A DNA stretch of 64,000 nucleotides, from positions 33,279,909-33,343,908 of the forward strand of contig ML662442.1 of NCBI GenBank assembly GCA_007570785.1, read 5' to 3'. This DNA is from Antilocapra americana. Taxonomy: Eukaryota > Chordata > Mammalia > Artiodactyla > Antilocapridae. The notes below the pieces were generated by a model. It made no database searches, was not told the DNA's origin, and saw only the letters and a program-made list of their open reading frames with translations. Below, piece after piece: positions 1 through 11,055 of this stretch (position 1 is its first letter; the number at the start of each line of letters is the position of its first letter). A program made the position numbers and the translations under genes.

Positions 1-1
1 A

Positions 2-300
2 ACACCTGGAGTAACAGGCAAATTTGGCGTTGGAGTACAGAATGAAGCAGGGCAAAGGGTAATAGAGTTCTGCCAAGAGAATGCACTGGTCATAGCAAAT
101 ACCCTCTTCCAAAAACACAAGTGAAGACTTTACACATGGACATCACCAGATGGCCAACACCGAAATCAGACTGATTATATTCTTTGCAGCCAAAGATGGA
201 GAAGCTTTATACAGTCAGCAAAAACAAGACTGGGAGCTGACTGTGGCTCAGATCATGAACTCCTTATTGCCAAATTCAGACTTAAATTGAAAAGTGGAGA
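2..300 (+). pseudogene. BovB endonuclease-domain remnant
   Basis: Reading from base 2 gives the C-terminal half of an APE-like endonuclease, the domain that nicks target DNA for target-primed reverse transcription. The catalytic Ser-Asp-His triplet is visible at 248-256 in the context GADCGSDHELL. A TGA stop at 122-124 replaces an arginine codon expected for the family. The frame decays after about 300. Non-functional. Confidence 0.8.
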
Positions 301-839
301 AAACCAGCAAACCATCCAGGTATGACCTTAATTAAATCCCTTATGATTATACAGTAGAAGTGACAAATACATTTAAGGGACCAGATCTGATAGACTGCCT
401 GATGAACTACGGACAGAGGTTCATAACATTGTACAGGAGATAAGGATCAAGACCATCCCCAGGAAAAAGAAATGCAAAAAAGCAAAATGGCTGTCTGAGG
501 AGGCCTTACAAATAGCTGTGAAAAGAAGAGAAAAGCAAAGGAGAAAAGGGAAGATATACCCATTTGAATGCAGAGTTCCAAAGAATAGCAAGGAGAGATA
601 AGAAAGCCTTTCTCAGTGATCAATGTAAAGAAATAAGGGAAAACAACAGAATTGGAAAGACTAGAGATCTCTTCCAGAAAATTAGAGATACCAAGGGAAC
701 ATTTCATGCCAAGATGGGCTCAATAAAGGACAGAAACAGTATGGACCTGACAGAATAAAAAGATATTAAGAAGAGGTGGCAAGAATACACAGAAGAACTG
801 TACAAAAAAGATCTTCATGACCCAGATAATCATGATGGT

Positions 840-1815
840 GTGATCAGTCACCTTGAGCCAGACATCCTGGAATGTGAAGTCAACTGGGCCTTAGGAAGCA
901 TCACTACAAACAAAGCTAGTGGAGGGGATGAAACTCCAGTTGAGCTCTTTCAAATCCTGAAAGATGATGCTGTGAAAGTGCTGCCCTCAATATGCCAGCA
1001 AATTTGGAAAACTCAGCAGTGGCCACAGGACTGTAAAAGGTCAATTCTCATTCCAATCCCAAAGAAAGGCAATGCCAAAGAATGCTCGAACTACCACACA
1101 ATTGCACTCATCTCACACTCTAGTAAAGTAATGCTCAAAATTCCCCAAGCCAGACTTCAGCAGTATGTGAACCGTGAACTTCCAGATGTTCAAGCTGGTT
1201 TTAGAAAAGGCAGAGGAACCAGAGATCAAATTGCCAACATCTGCTGGATCATTGAAAAAGCAAGACAGTTCCAGAAAAACATCAATTTCTGCTTTATTGA
1301 CTATGCCGAATCCATTGACTGTGTGGATCACAATAAACTGTGTACAATTTTGAAAGAGATGGGAATACCAGACCACCTGACCTGCCTCTTGAGAAACCTG
1401 TATGTAGGTCAGGAATTAACAGTTAGAAGGGGACATGGAACACAAGGCTGGTTCCAAACAGGAAAAGGAGTACGTCAAGGCTGTATATTGTCACCCTGCT
1501 TATTTAACTTATATATATATCATGAGAAATGCTGGGCTGAAAGAAACACAAGCTGGAATCAAGATTGCTGGGAGAAATATCAATAACCTCAGATATTCAG
1601 GTGACACCACCCTTATGGCAGAAAGTGAAGAGGAACTAAAGAGCCTCTTGATGAAAGTAAAAGAGGAGAGTGAAAAAGTTGGCTTAAAGCTCAACATTCA
1701 GAAAACTAAGATCATGGCCTCTGGTCCCATCACTTCATGGGAAATAGATGGGGAAGCAGTGGAAACAGTGAGAGACTTCATTTTGGGAGGGCTCCAAAAT
1801 CACTGCAGATGGTGA
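840..1815 (+). pseudogene. BovB reverse transcriptase remnant, frameshifted, active site lost
   Basis: An open frame at 840-1586 (248 codons) covers the RT fingers and palm, with AGFRKGRGTRDQIA and the motif A region FIDYAESIDCVDHN; the motif A aspartate codon is 1299-1301. A short deletion that turned the text into a TA run near 1510-1520 shifts the frame, and the protein continues in another frame at 1435-1815. In that second frame the catalytic YADD box reads YSGD (1594-1605), so the first of the paired aspartates is gone. The downstream thumb motif LKLNIQKTKIMASGPITSW is intact. An RT pseudogene, not a host gene. Confidence 0.9.
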
Positions 1816-2012
1816 TTGCAGCCATGAAATTAAAAGACACTTACTCCTTGGAAGGAAAGTTATGACCAATCTAGACAGCATATTGAAAAGCAGAGTCATT
1901 ACTTTTCCAACAAAGACGGCAAACTCCAGGAAATGGTGACGGGCGGGATGCCTGGTATGTTGCAGTCCATGGGGTCACAAAGAGTTGGACAGGACTGGGT
2001 GACTGAACAACA

Positions 2013-2545
2013 ACAACCATATTTTGCAATTACATCACTGCTGGGCCATACCCAAAGAAAACAAGAACTCAGATATTTTTATGCACGTTTATAGCAACAT
2101 TATTCACAATAACCAAAAGCTGGAAACAACCAAAGAGCATTCAACATATGAAAGAATAAACAAAATGTGATATATGTATAAGATGGAACATTATCAAACT
2201 TTTAAGGCAGAAAATTCTGACACACACTACAAAATGGAAGAACCTTAAAAACATGCCAAGTGAAATAAGCCAGTCACAAAGGGACAGATACTACATGGTT
2301 CCAATTTACGAGGCACCTAGAGTAGTCAAATTCAGAAAAACAGAAAGTAGAATGGTGATTGCCAGGTGCTCAGGGAAGAGAGAACGGATATGCAGTTTCA
2401 GTTTGGGAAGATGAGAAACATCCTGGAGACAGATGATGGTGAGGGTTGCACAACATTATGAAGGTACTCAGTGCCACTAAACTGTATATTTTAAATGGTT
2501 GAAATGGTAAATGTCATATTTTGCATCTTAAAAAATAAAATAAAA
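2013..2545 (+). mobile_element. L1 (L1M-type) 3' end
   Basis: Matches the end of L1 ORF2 and its 3' UTR: the nonsense-ridden equivalent of the HNPKVW-type region around 2090-2150, a CAAGTGAAATAAGCCAGTCA-like stretch near 2258, then a 3' UTR closing in an A-rich tail at about 2528-2545. Its left edge coincides with the end of the BovB copy, so the 5' part of this L1 is probably upstream of that BovB, outside the window. Confidence 0.75.
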
Positions 2546-3504
2546 AACCACAGTAAAACATAGTTAACTCAGAGTTACTCAACAGCATCACAAAACTCCT
2601 CCATTTTTTCCCCTCCCAGTGATTTCACTTATTGTTGCTTGACTTTGGTTTCAATGACTTTAGATTTCTTTCACAAATGGAAAATTGCATTTTAGATATA
2701 ATCAAGACTATCAATCAAAGACAAGCTAAGTGTGTCTTGCAAGTATCTCGAATACCTGGATTAGCCTCCTATACCAATACCCAGCGCCTCCTGGTACTGT
2801 GTGAATTTTAGAGAAGAATGAAAATAAAAGTTCACCTTAACATCTGACCTCTGTAGTGAAAATCAACCATGGGTTAAAGAAGCACTATTCTGAATATTTT
2901 CCTACAAATTTTCTCTCACACACACAAGTTTAGCTGTAAATGATAGTGTAAACAGTTCCCTTTCAGTATAAAGCTGAGCAAAACAACTGTTCCAAAGGCA
3001 ATACAGATATGCAGAGTAATAGAGGTTTTGTTTTGTTTTGTTTTGAAATATTCCCTTCAGTGAATGCCTAGGTACTGTGAGCAATTTAGGTGGGACCAGT
3101 GGGGAGCACACAGCTATTTAAAGCTTCTCTGCTGCAGAGATACTTCTGGTGTTTGTGCTGTATACATTTATCCCATCTGAGAGTGTGTCCCTCATGCCCT
3201 TTATCTTTTTAAAAGCAAGTCTAATAATCCTTTTCCCTGGGGAAGAGAGACAGGAGATTTGTGTTTTCCCCATGGAATGTACGCTTCAAGGACCACTCAA
3301 TAATCAAGCAGTCAAAGTACATAAGACTCTTTATTGTGCTTTCTTATCCTCCTTGCTTAAGTCTGCTACTTCAGAGACTCATTTTCCTGAATTTCTGGTA
3401 TGTTCTTTTATTCCCAACATTCACTTTTATTACCTCCAATAATCAGTTTGACCCTCAAATTTTCCTCTTACCTTCCTCCATGACATCTCTGTTTGGGGGA
3501 CCCA
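2546..3504. other. Unique DNA, no gene seen
   Basis: No recognised repeat family and no convincing coding frame. Open frames here are under 100 codons and resemble no protein I know. It contains a short (TTTTG)4 run. Confidence 0.5.
3026..3045. repeat. (TTTTG)4 microsatellite
   Basis: Four perfect TTTTG units. Confidence 0.9.
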
Positions 3505-3625
3505 TGTGAAAGGTTGTGGACGAAATCACAACAAAGATGCCAGGAATCTTGGCCTCTGGAAGAGAAGAATTCAATCCGGGGCCAGGGACGAGACTTGATC
3601 GCTCAGAGCTTTTGTATAATAAAGT

Positions 3626-3631
3626 TTTATT
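3626..3631 (-). terminator. LTR polyadenylation signal AATAAA
   Basis: AATAAA on the minus strand, about 90 bp downstream of the TATA box, which fits the R region of an LTR. Confidence 0.6.
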
Positions 3632-3717
3632 AAAGTATAAAGGAGATAGAAAAAGCTTCTGACATAGACATCAGAAGGGGGTAGAAAGAATACCCCCTTG
3701 CTAGCATTAGCACTGGA

Positions 3718-3726
3718 GTTATATAC
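3718..3726 (-). promoter_or_regulatory. TATA box of the solo LTR
   Basis: The minus strand reads GTATATAAC, placed upstream of the LTR poly(A) signal as expected for the U3/R layout. Activity is not known. Confidence 0.6.
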
Positions 3727-4096
3727 TCTCAAATTAGTTATTACAGTGAATCAAAAGAATGTCTGGAGGTTGTAAAGACCTCACCAGACCCATTCCCATA
3801 ATTTACATTTTAAGATAACAGGATTAGCCAGAAGGTTTTTTTCCAGACTGTCCTCAAGCAGGATACATTATTGTTATATAATCCTAAAGAATGTAGAGAG
3901 AAAAATAAGTTTGCCCTTTCTTCCTCTTTGAGAATTCCAGACCCCTCTCTCCTTGGGGACCTCTAGACTTATCAACCTGCCTAGGAGATGACTCTCTCAT
4001 ATGTTAGCCTAAACCTACACAGAAGCCAAAGGTATTTTGCTTATGCAGCAGAATAAGGAGGTATCTTGCCTCATACCTGTCATCCTAACCAATACA

Positions 4097-4803
4097 GAGG
4101 CTAACACTGTATTTTCTGGTGGTAAATGATGTCAATAACAAAGAATTTTTATACAAAAGTCATATTCACTGATCTTTCATCTGGCAGTTAAGAACTGCTC
4201 AGCTTTTATTTTTTTAAGTATCAGATTATTTTCACATCTCAAGTATTATTAGAACACTTCTTGCTTGCTACAGCTTTCATTTCCAGAATATACTAGTAAT
4301 ACACAAGAAACATCAGCAAAGGGCATTAGTGAAAGGCAGGAAGTAAAGAAAAAGCATTAGATGGAGGGTAAAGATGAAAGGTGAGAAACTTCTGAGAAAC
4401 CTGTCCTGGGAAGACTACAGGAAGGACTGGAACTTCTGACTTCACAATAGTCAAATGACATTCACAAAGAAGAGAACGTAAACCACCCTGACTCCAGGCT
4501 GATTTACAGTTCTCCACTTGGGTGTCTTGGCAAACAGAAATATTACACTTTGCTTGTCCCTAAAAATAGTTAATGAAGTTTGTGAATTATATTCTTTACA
4601 AGTTAAATATGATTTGAGTAAACACTGCAGTAACATCCCTCTTACTTGCTTTCAGTATGTTCTTGGGGAAGCAAAAAGGGAGGAGCTACTTGGCAGGGAA
4701 TTGTGTTTATGCTAGATGCGATCTCTTCACAGGCACTGGAGACTGAGGAGAGTGAACATTTAAATGACTTACTTTAAAATCTATGTGCTTTAGACACAGT
4801 TCT
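4097..4803. other. Unique DNA, no gene seen
   Basis: AT-rich text with no repeat family that I can name. Opposed open frames of 61-65 codons near 4326-4715 overlap each other and look random. Confidence 0.5.
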
Positions 4804-4914
4804 AGGGTGGGGGTGGAGGGGGGACATATGTATACTTATGGCTGGTTCACACTGTTGTACAGCAGAAACCAACACAACACTGAAAAGCAATTTATCCTCC
4901 AATTAAAAAAAAAT
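4804..4914 (+). mobile_element. Ruminant L1 3' UTR tail
   Basis: A G-rich polypurine stretch (4806-4824) is followed by the typical L1 ending (GCTGGTTCACACTGTTGTAC, CAGAAACCAACACAACACTG) and an A run at about 4902-4911. Only the last ~110 bases are present, a heavily 5'-truncated insertion. Confidence 0.7.
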
Positions 4915-7506
4915 GCTTAGAGCTATAGTCATGCCCATGGGATAAGTGATTTTCATGAAATAAAAACAGCTGTGGGGAAATCATACATCAAAAAACATAA
5001 TTTCAGGAATACCAAGGCCCGCCCCCCACCACACATTCAAAGGTCTACAGCTCTATACCTCCTATTTTCTGGAATAGACAATAAATGGGAGTGTCTGGTA
5101 TACCTGTGAAAATCATCCTCTACATCTACAGAGGTAAAACAGGGGTGGGCTGAGCTGCTTCCGGTCTTCCAGCAGTCCCTTTTGCCCACGTTCTGTATTA
5201 CAAGCGTGACTCTTTATGTTTATAAAGTACCACTGTGTACTCTGATTCTCATAACTCAAGAGGTGGACAGTTGTTAGTCCATTTCATAAACAAAGTCATC
5301 ATTTTAGACTGTACTCTAAAAGTGTGATTTGGTTTATGAACCACCTTTCACCTGGAAGACAGCTTCCAAAACACAGTGTTTCTTATGCTCAAAAATGCCT
5401 TCTCCTTTCTTGTTTCTTGCCATAGTTAAATCCAAGCAGGCTTGCCTGGTTTCTAATTCCTCTTCATCCTCCAGCTTAGGTGGCCTACATCCTGCTTACC
5501 AAACCTTAGATTCTACCAGTCTTTCCTAATGAAAAGCCAGATGCATGTCTTCGGAGAAGAAAGATCTTAATGCAAAGTAAACTTAAGAATGCCTGGCCTA
5601 CCTCCATGAGGCAGGTATATCTAAGGAGAGAGAGAAATGGAATTTGAACTGAAGTCTGTTTCTTTCACATCCACTATAATATCTTCCTGTGAACCTCACA
5701 CATGCCTTGTTGATGTGTTCTCTGAAACTGACCATCTAATATCCCCTTGAGGTTACCAGTCAGTCCATCACTAACACATCCCCTGAAAAGAGCACTCGAA
5801 ACTACCTGTTTACAGTTATGACCGATAAGATGTGTTCAGATAAGCCACGCAGCAGCCAAGTGTCAGCAACCCCTGTCCAGGAAAAAACATGTTCAATTCT
5901 ATTTTTAAAGAAATATAATTAAGGTCAGTGAGGTGACTTCACCTTTCAAAGTCTAAAGTTAGCTTTCAATTGGGCTTATAGAGAGTATTTTCTATGCAGC
6001 TTTAAGAAAAAGGGCTTGCAGAGAATAAGAGATGGGAATTTATTACACTATTACTTTACAGCTTTTTATTATTATATTTCCTCTTAATTCTATTGAAAAA
6101 TCTATACCCTGTTTGAAAACAGATTTTTATTAGATTTTCAATTTATATTAACGCCCTCCACCACGTTTAAAATACCACAGCATTATATTTCACTCTTGGT
6201 TGAGGATAAGGGAGAAGAATATATTCTTCTGTAGCCTGAAGCATCTATTTCTTGGAAACTGGCAAATACAGGAAGCACGCAAACATAAAATGTATGCGCT
6301 GTTCCCACTTAATAAAAAATCTAGTACTAAATAAAATGTTATATAAATAAAAGTGTAAATTGGTTAAACATGGATTTTAATAATCTAACTCCCCCATCCA
6401 ACCTCTCTGCACACCAAAATTTAAAATATAGTCCCATTGAGAAGTTGAGTACCAGAAAGAAAGCCAAGGATATAAAGATGATCAAATAAGTAGATACTAA
6501 AACAAGACACAGATCCTTTGATGTAGTTTAGAGAGGTTAAGTAGAAATATAAGACACAGAGAAAAATTTAATTCTGAACCAAAGAGGCAGAACATTAAAT
6601 TAGATCAATACAGATATGGGGAAAGAATGAAAGAGAAAACATTGTTTTGAAACAGATCACTAAACATCCATCTGTAAAATGAATTTTGACATTCAGATTA
6701 TAATAAGCAGAAAAGGAGACAATTTCAGATCAATCTAGCCAAAATATATATTTCATCTAATGTGGAAAAGTTATGTAAGTCTCAAATTTGTATTCAAATA
6801 TGTCTTTCTCTGTAAAGGTCTCCATCTAACACAAGGAATACCAGACATTCTTAAGTACTTAAAATTCAAAGAGGAACACTGTTAGTTCCTAAGGATAGAA
6901 AGATTGGATGGGATATGGAGACAGTAATTCCCTATTAAAGTTTGTTATAAGATTAGAGAATCATACAACAGAGTTGTAGCAGAAAAGGAAAGAAAGAATT
7001 GGTCAGGTCCAACTCCTTTATTCTATAAATGTGGAATCTAAAGACCAGAGATGTTAAGGACCAACATTTCTCAAAAGACATACAGTATTTGGTAGCAATA
7101 CTGGCCAGCCAGAAACCCAAGTTTGGAAGCTCTGAGTATGTCATGCTGTCATTCAATTCAATGTTAAAATGACACTTACATAATAAAACATGCTCAACTG
7201 CTTTCTGGTGAATATGCATGCTGTTATTAGCACTTCAATGAAGTTCAGGATTCCCTCCACAGCACCACAGAAAAAACTTTATGAACTGTGTTGACTTTTA
7301 TAAATACATCATAAATTCAAACTGATTGTCTGAATTGTCACACTGATTTGTGACAAAAAAATCAGTCAGGAATTTGCCAAGAGCATTGCTTTCTCACTTA
7401 AAATAGTTGCACTAAGTTGGCAGCTAGAATTATTATGAAACAAAGAAATACGGAACATGGGAAAATAAGATGAGGATGATGAAGAGCTGAACATGATTTA
7501 ATAAAT

Positions 7507-7522
7507 GGGGGGTGGGGGGGGG
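7507..7522 (+). repeat. G-run, possible G-quadruplex
   Basis: Two G tracts of 6 and 9 separated by a single T. Confidence 0.6.
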
Positions 7523-8312
7523 AACGAGGACATGATTCATTCCTAAAAATAAATGAGATAAAAATGGCTTTTCTTTCATTGAATTATGTTTGCTTGGTTA
7601 TTAGTGAGAGAAAGGGAGCTGGACTTTGGAGATGCTTCTCATGAGTAGGCACTGAGGTAAGGCCTGAAGTGCCCGGGGACACCTTCTCCTCTAAGGTAAG
7701 CTCCCCTCACCCTTTGAAATCACAGCGAAGGCTTTTGTTACTGCGACCAGGGAGATCCACTTTGAAGAGCCAAAGTCACAGCCATGAAAATCATGCACAA
7801 GTGTGTTTGCCTCGGGCACTCCCCTCTCTGTCCATCCTTTCCCCTCCTTGCTTGGTCCAGCTCTCTTATTCTCGGTACCCAACGCCATCCCAAAGATCCT
7901 TTGGGGATCTCTTTGCGGAGCCAATGTCTTTAACTTGCATGCACTCAGTTTGGGGAAGGATGAGTAACTAAGAGGCCTCTGTGAAAAGAAAGACCCCAAA
8001 ACACAGTCTTTTGTAATGGATGATTCTCAGAGTAAAACATTTGTTCCAGTCTAAATATTTGTGAAGAATGTGATTTCTGGTATATTGCAAATACTGACAT
8101 TTTAAAATATATCATACTTTCACATGTTTATAATAGCAATTTCATACCATCATTCATTGAAAAATAAATGAAAACCTCTTTTTAATGGTCAGAAATTTAA
8201 CTTTTTATTTTCTCCATAAACTTGATTATTTCACTTCTCCCATAGAATTTTTTCTAGAGGAGTATATTATTTTGCTTGAATGTTTATTGTCATTCAAGTT
8301 ATCATGCTTTCC

Positions 8313-8410
8313 TGCAACTATATATATTTCATATATATTATGATATATACTTTTATATATATTATGCACAATTATTACATATTATATATGAACATATAAA
8401 TATATATTTT
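8313..8410. repeat. AT-rich low-complexity DNA
   Basis: Nearly uninterrupted TA/AT dinucleotides with many short self-complementary words such as ATATATATT. Confidence 0.8.
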
Positions 8411-9240
8411 TGTGATTTTATTTTCAGAGATTCAAAAGCTCTAAATGTTATAAAGAAAATATTTTTCAGTATTGTAATTATTTTTAATATACTGCTGGTC
8501 AAAATCATATAAATATACTTGATTGATAACTAAACATAAAAAGTCAATTTTTATTGGAAATGTACTTCTTAATGAGTTGTATGAAGCTTCATTCCTCAGT
8601 CAGTAGGTGTAACCATGGGTGAATATTACTTTTTGATAAAATGACAGAACCTCAGTATGAATTCAATGCTTAATTTTCATTTTAATACATGTAAGCATTT
8701 GCTTATAAACAATTAGATGGGAATGGAAGGAGTTTTGCTATAATAATTTATCTCAATTTATTACACTACTTCTGAGTTACCTATAAAAGCCATCACAGCC
8801 AACAATTCATTTGGTTCCTCAATCAATTGCATTGAAAGCAAAGAACTGGAATCAAATTCACTTGCAAACAGGTGTGTTACTAAGCAATTTTAACTCTTCA
8901 CTATCTTACCATCTGCGGCATTATTTCCCACGATACCTTTATACAACGCCCCCAAGGCTTTTACATGTTGGAACAATATACCATAGCATTGTGCTAGCTA
9001 GGTAAGAGATTTTCTTTTCTAGAGTGCGAGAAAGGTGTGAAGAATGGGAAAGGAAGCTCAGCATGAACTCAGGCGTCTTCAAAAGTAAACAGTTTTAGGA
9101 AAAAGTAACAGAACCTGAATATGTAGAAATTAATTTCTATGAAACCCTTGGTTTCCTGTACCCCTTAGAAAATGTGTTTCTCTAAGGGGACACACATCCA
9201 GTGGGAAGACCACTGCTTTATAGAATCACTTAACAAATAA

Positions 9241-9560
9241 GAGGGCTTACTTAGTGGCTGAGTGGTAAAGAATTTGCCTGCCAATGAATGAGACATGGGT
9301 TCCATCCCTGAAATGGGAAGATCCCACATCCCTTGGAGCAACTAAACCAATGAGCCACAGCTATGGAGCCTGTGCTCTAGAGTCGAGGAACCACAACGAC
9401 TGAGCCCATGTACTTCAACTACCGAAGCCCGCATGCCACCAGAGAAGACACCACAATGGAAAGCCACTCACTACAGCTACAGAGCGGCCCCAGCTTGTCA
9501 CAACTAGAAAGAGCCCACTCAGAAACAAAGACCCAGCACAGCCAAAAATAAATAAATAAA
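9241..9560 (+). mobile_element. CHR-type tRNA-derived SINE
   Basis: Begins GGGCTTACTTAGTGGCTGAG with a tRNA-like head and a B-box-like GGTTCCATCCC, followed by the CHR body (GGAGCAACTAAACCAATGAG, GCCTGTGCTCTAGAG, repeated CCACAAC/CTACAGC words). It ends in an (AATA)n tail at about 9543-9560. This SINE group is shared by cetaceans, hippos and ruminants, so it is older than the Bov-tA copies nearby. Confidence 0.8.
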
Positions 9561-10109
9561 TGCTTAAAGTTTAGACAGAGGTAAAATTTGATTTCCCTGA
9601 CTGTCCTATTTTTCTCTCCTAGTAGTCTGCTACTTTCCTTAGATTCTCTAGGACCATAATGTTCTTCCTCTTGCCCTTTCTGTTAGGAAAAGACCTAAAA
9701 CTCATTTATACTTTTAAAGCATGATGGTTGGTAGTAGCCTAAAGTTTTACAGTTTACACTAAAATGTACGGATTTCTGTATTAAACAGAATCAACACTTT
9801 CATATTAGAGAAATGAACTTTAATCATGTGTTTCCAGGCACTCGTCGAAAGGGACAGAGTATGAGAAATGGATCTTCTTCTGAAGGCACTCACACAGGAA
9901 TCTATGTGCTTAGAAGCCCACTTCGACTCATTGGTTGCCTGCTGAAAGCAATAGTGGTAAATGCCTGCTTCAAAATATTAAAGACCACGTTACCGTCATT
10001 TGGTATTCAAAGCCAAAAGGTATCACTGAAAAGTAAAGGCTTTGCAAAAAGGATGTTCATATTCTTTCAAGGCTAGAATCTTCATATTCTTCAAAGAGCA
10101 AACGTAGAC
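9561..10109. other. Unique DNA with one exon-like patch
   Basis: No repeat recognised. A frame of 87 codons at 9813-10076 encloses a segment at 9838-9956 bounded by a TTTCCAG acceptor-like site and a G|GTAAAT donor-like site. I do not recognise the peptide, and no neighbouring exon supports it. Confidence 0.4.
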
Positions 10110-10418
10110 TTGCAAGGTAGATAAGAGGACAAGATCATTTCAAGCAGAGATGTAACAAACACAAAGACATGGCACATTTAAATTAACTTCTAGTACTCTG
10201 TGTTCAAGAATAGGATGTATTACCAGGAGAGGAGAGTTGAAGATGATATAGAAATAATAGACTAGGCTATGAAAGACCTTAACTGGTTGTGAATATCTTT
10301 GGCTTCATTTAATGGCAGAGTTGTTGCAATATTTGATAAAGAGTTTGATAAAGAGTAGAACAATGTTCAGACAGCTCACTGAAAGATGACTTTGGTTATA
10401 GTATGGAAGCTGGATTAA
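10110..10418 (-). mobile_element. L2-like LINE fragment
   Basis: Degenerate similarity to the L2 3' region: a GCAGAGATGTAACAAACACAAAG-type start, a 'gaccttaactggttgtgaat' phase near 10276 and a final GATGACTTTGGTTATAGTATG patch. It contains a small tandem copy of TTTGATAAAGAG at 10332-10356. Strongly diverged. Confidence 0.45.
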
Positions 10419-10643
10419 AGGGGGCTATGTGGTTCTAGTGGTAAAAAACCCATCTGCCAATGCAGGAGACTTAAGAGATGACGGTTCAATCCCTGGGTCA
10501 GGCAGATACCCTGGAGAAGGAAATGGCAACCCACTCCAATATTCTTGCCTGTAGAATCTCATGGACAGAAGAGGCTGGAGGGCTACAGTTTCCCATGGGA
10601 ATCACAGAGAGTTGGACACAACTAAAGCAACTTAGCATGCATG
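10419..10643 (+). mobile_element. Bov-tA SINE
   Basis: tRNA-Glu-like head (GTAAAAAACCCATCTGCCAA, B box GGTTCAATCCC) followed by the BovA body (GGAAATGGCAACCCACTCCA, ATTCTTGCCT) and the closing GAGAGTTGGACACAACTAAA stretch. Frames translated through it are spurious. Confidence 0.92.
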
Positions 10644-10849
10644 CGTTGGAAGCAAAGGGAATAAATACTGAAATACTTCATGAGAGTTATGATAATGGAA
10701 AAGCCATGGAGATATTAAAAGAGAAGTACTTCCAGAAATATTAAGAAGGTAAAATTGGCATGACTGCATAACCAATTAAATGGAAACTATGAGAAAATAA
10801 GAGAAGGAAAAATTAGTGTGGCTTTTTTTTTTTCTTCAATGATCAGATG

Positions 10850-11055
10850 ATGACAATAGCTAGTATTTACTGAATGCCTACTGTTTGTGAAACAGCATGC
10901 TAGACACTTTGCATTCATTATCTCTAATAATCACCACTAACCTGCAAGGTCAATTATATTGTCTCATTTTGCAAGAGAAACTATAGCTCAAAGATGTTAA
11001 AAGATCTGCTTAAGGCCACACAATTAGAGAGTGCCAAATCTATAACCCAAAGCAG
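10850..11055 (-). mobile_element. MIR SINE
   Basis: Antisense MIR: AGTATTTACTGAATGCCTAC, ...CTAGACACTTTGCATTCATTA, the core TCTCATTTTGCAAGAGAAAC and CTTAAGGCCACACAATTAGA. A common ancient mammalian tRNA-derived SINE. Confidence 0.8.

Larger units (their letters stand above)
1..2012 (+). mobile_element. BovB (RTE-type LINE), 5' end off-window, internally deleted
   Basis: A long BovB copy on the plus strand. It holds the end of the AP-endonuclease domain, the linker, the RT domain and the 3' end, which finishes in a short (CAA)n run at about 2003-2012. The element continues beyond the left edge. Near 1916 the text jumps from the region after the RT thumb straight to the last ~100 bases, so several hundred bases of the usual 3' part are missing. 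Stops and frameshifts are frequent, so the copy is dead. The sequence that follows at once is L1, which suggests that this BovB landed inside an older L1. Confidence 0.95.
3505..4096 (-). mobile_element. Solo LTR of a ruminant class II-like endogenous retrovirus (BTLTR-like)
   Basis: An LTR of about 590 bp on the minus strand. Read on that strand it begins TGTATTGG at 4096 and ends in ...TTTCACA near 3505, giving the TG...CA termini of retroviral LTRs. A TATA box and a poly(A) signal are correctly ordered inside. The stretch after the poly(A) signal (AGCTCTGAGCGATCAAGTCT and onward) resembles the R/U5 part of bovine ERV LTRs as I recall them. No gag, pol or env sequence lies on either side, so it is a solo LTR left by LTR-LTR recombination. 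No clear 6-bp TSD was found, so the ends may be a few bases off. Confidence 0.75.
4915..9240. other. Long unique AT-rich stretch
   Basis: Over 4 kb with no repeat family or gene that I can name. It includes a G run at 7507-7522, a slightly more GC-rich patch at about 7610-7990 (opposed frames of 100 and 102 codons that look like chance), and an AT low-complexity zone at 8313-8410. Confidence 0.5.

Noticed and set aside
7669..7999. Opposed 100- and 102-codon frames in a slightly GC-richer patch
   Set aside because: Mutually overlapping, no motif or signal peptide, no splice structure beyond chance GT/AG.
10478..10744. 88-codon frame (and similar ones at 29620-29886, 45798-46085, 59087-59393, 62885-63103)
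   Set aside because: Translations of Bov-tA or Bov-A2 SINEs; the same peptide words recur at each SINE.
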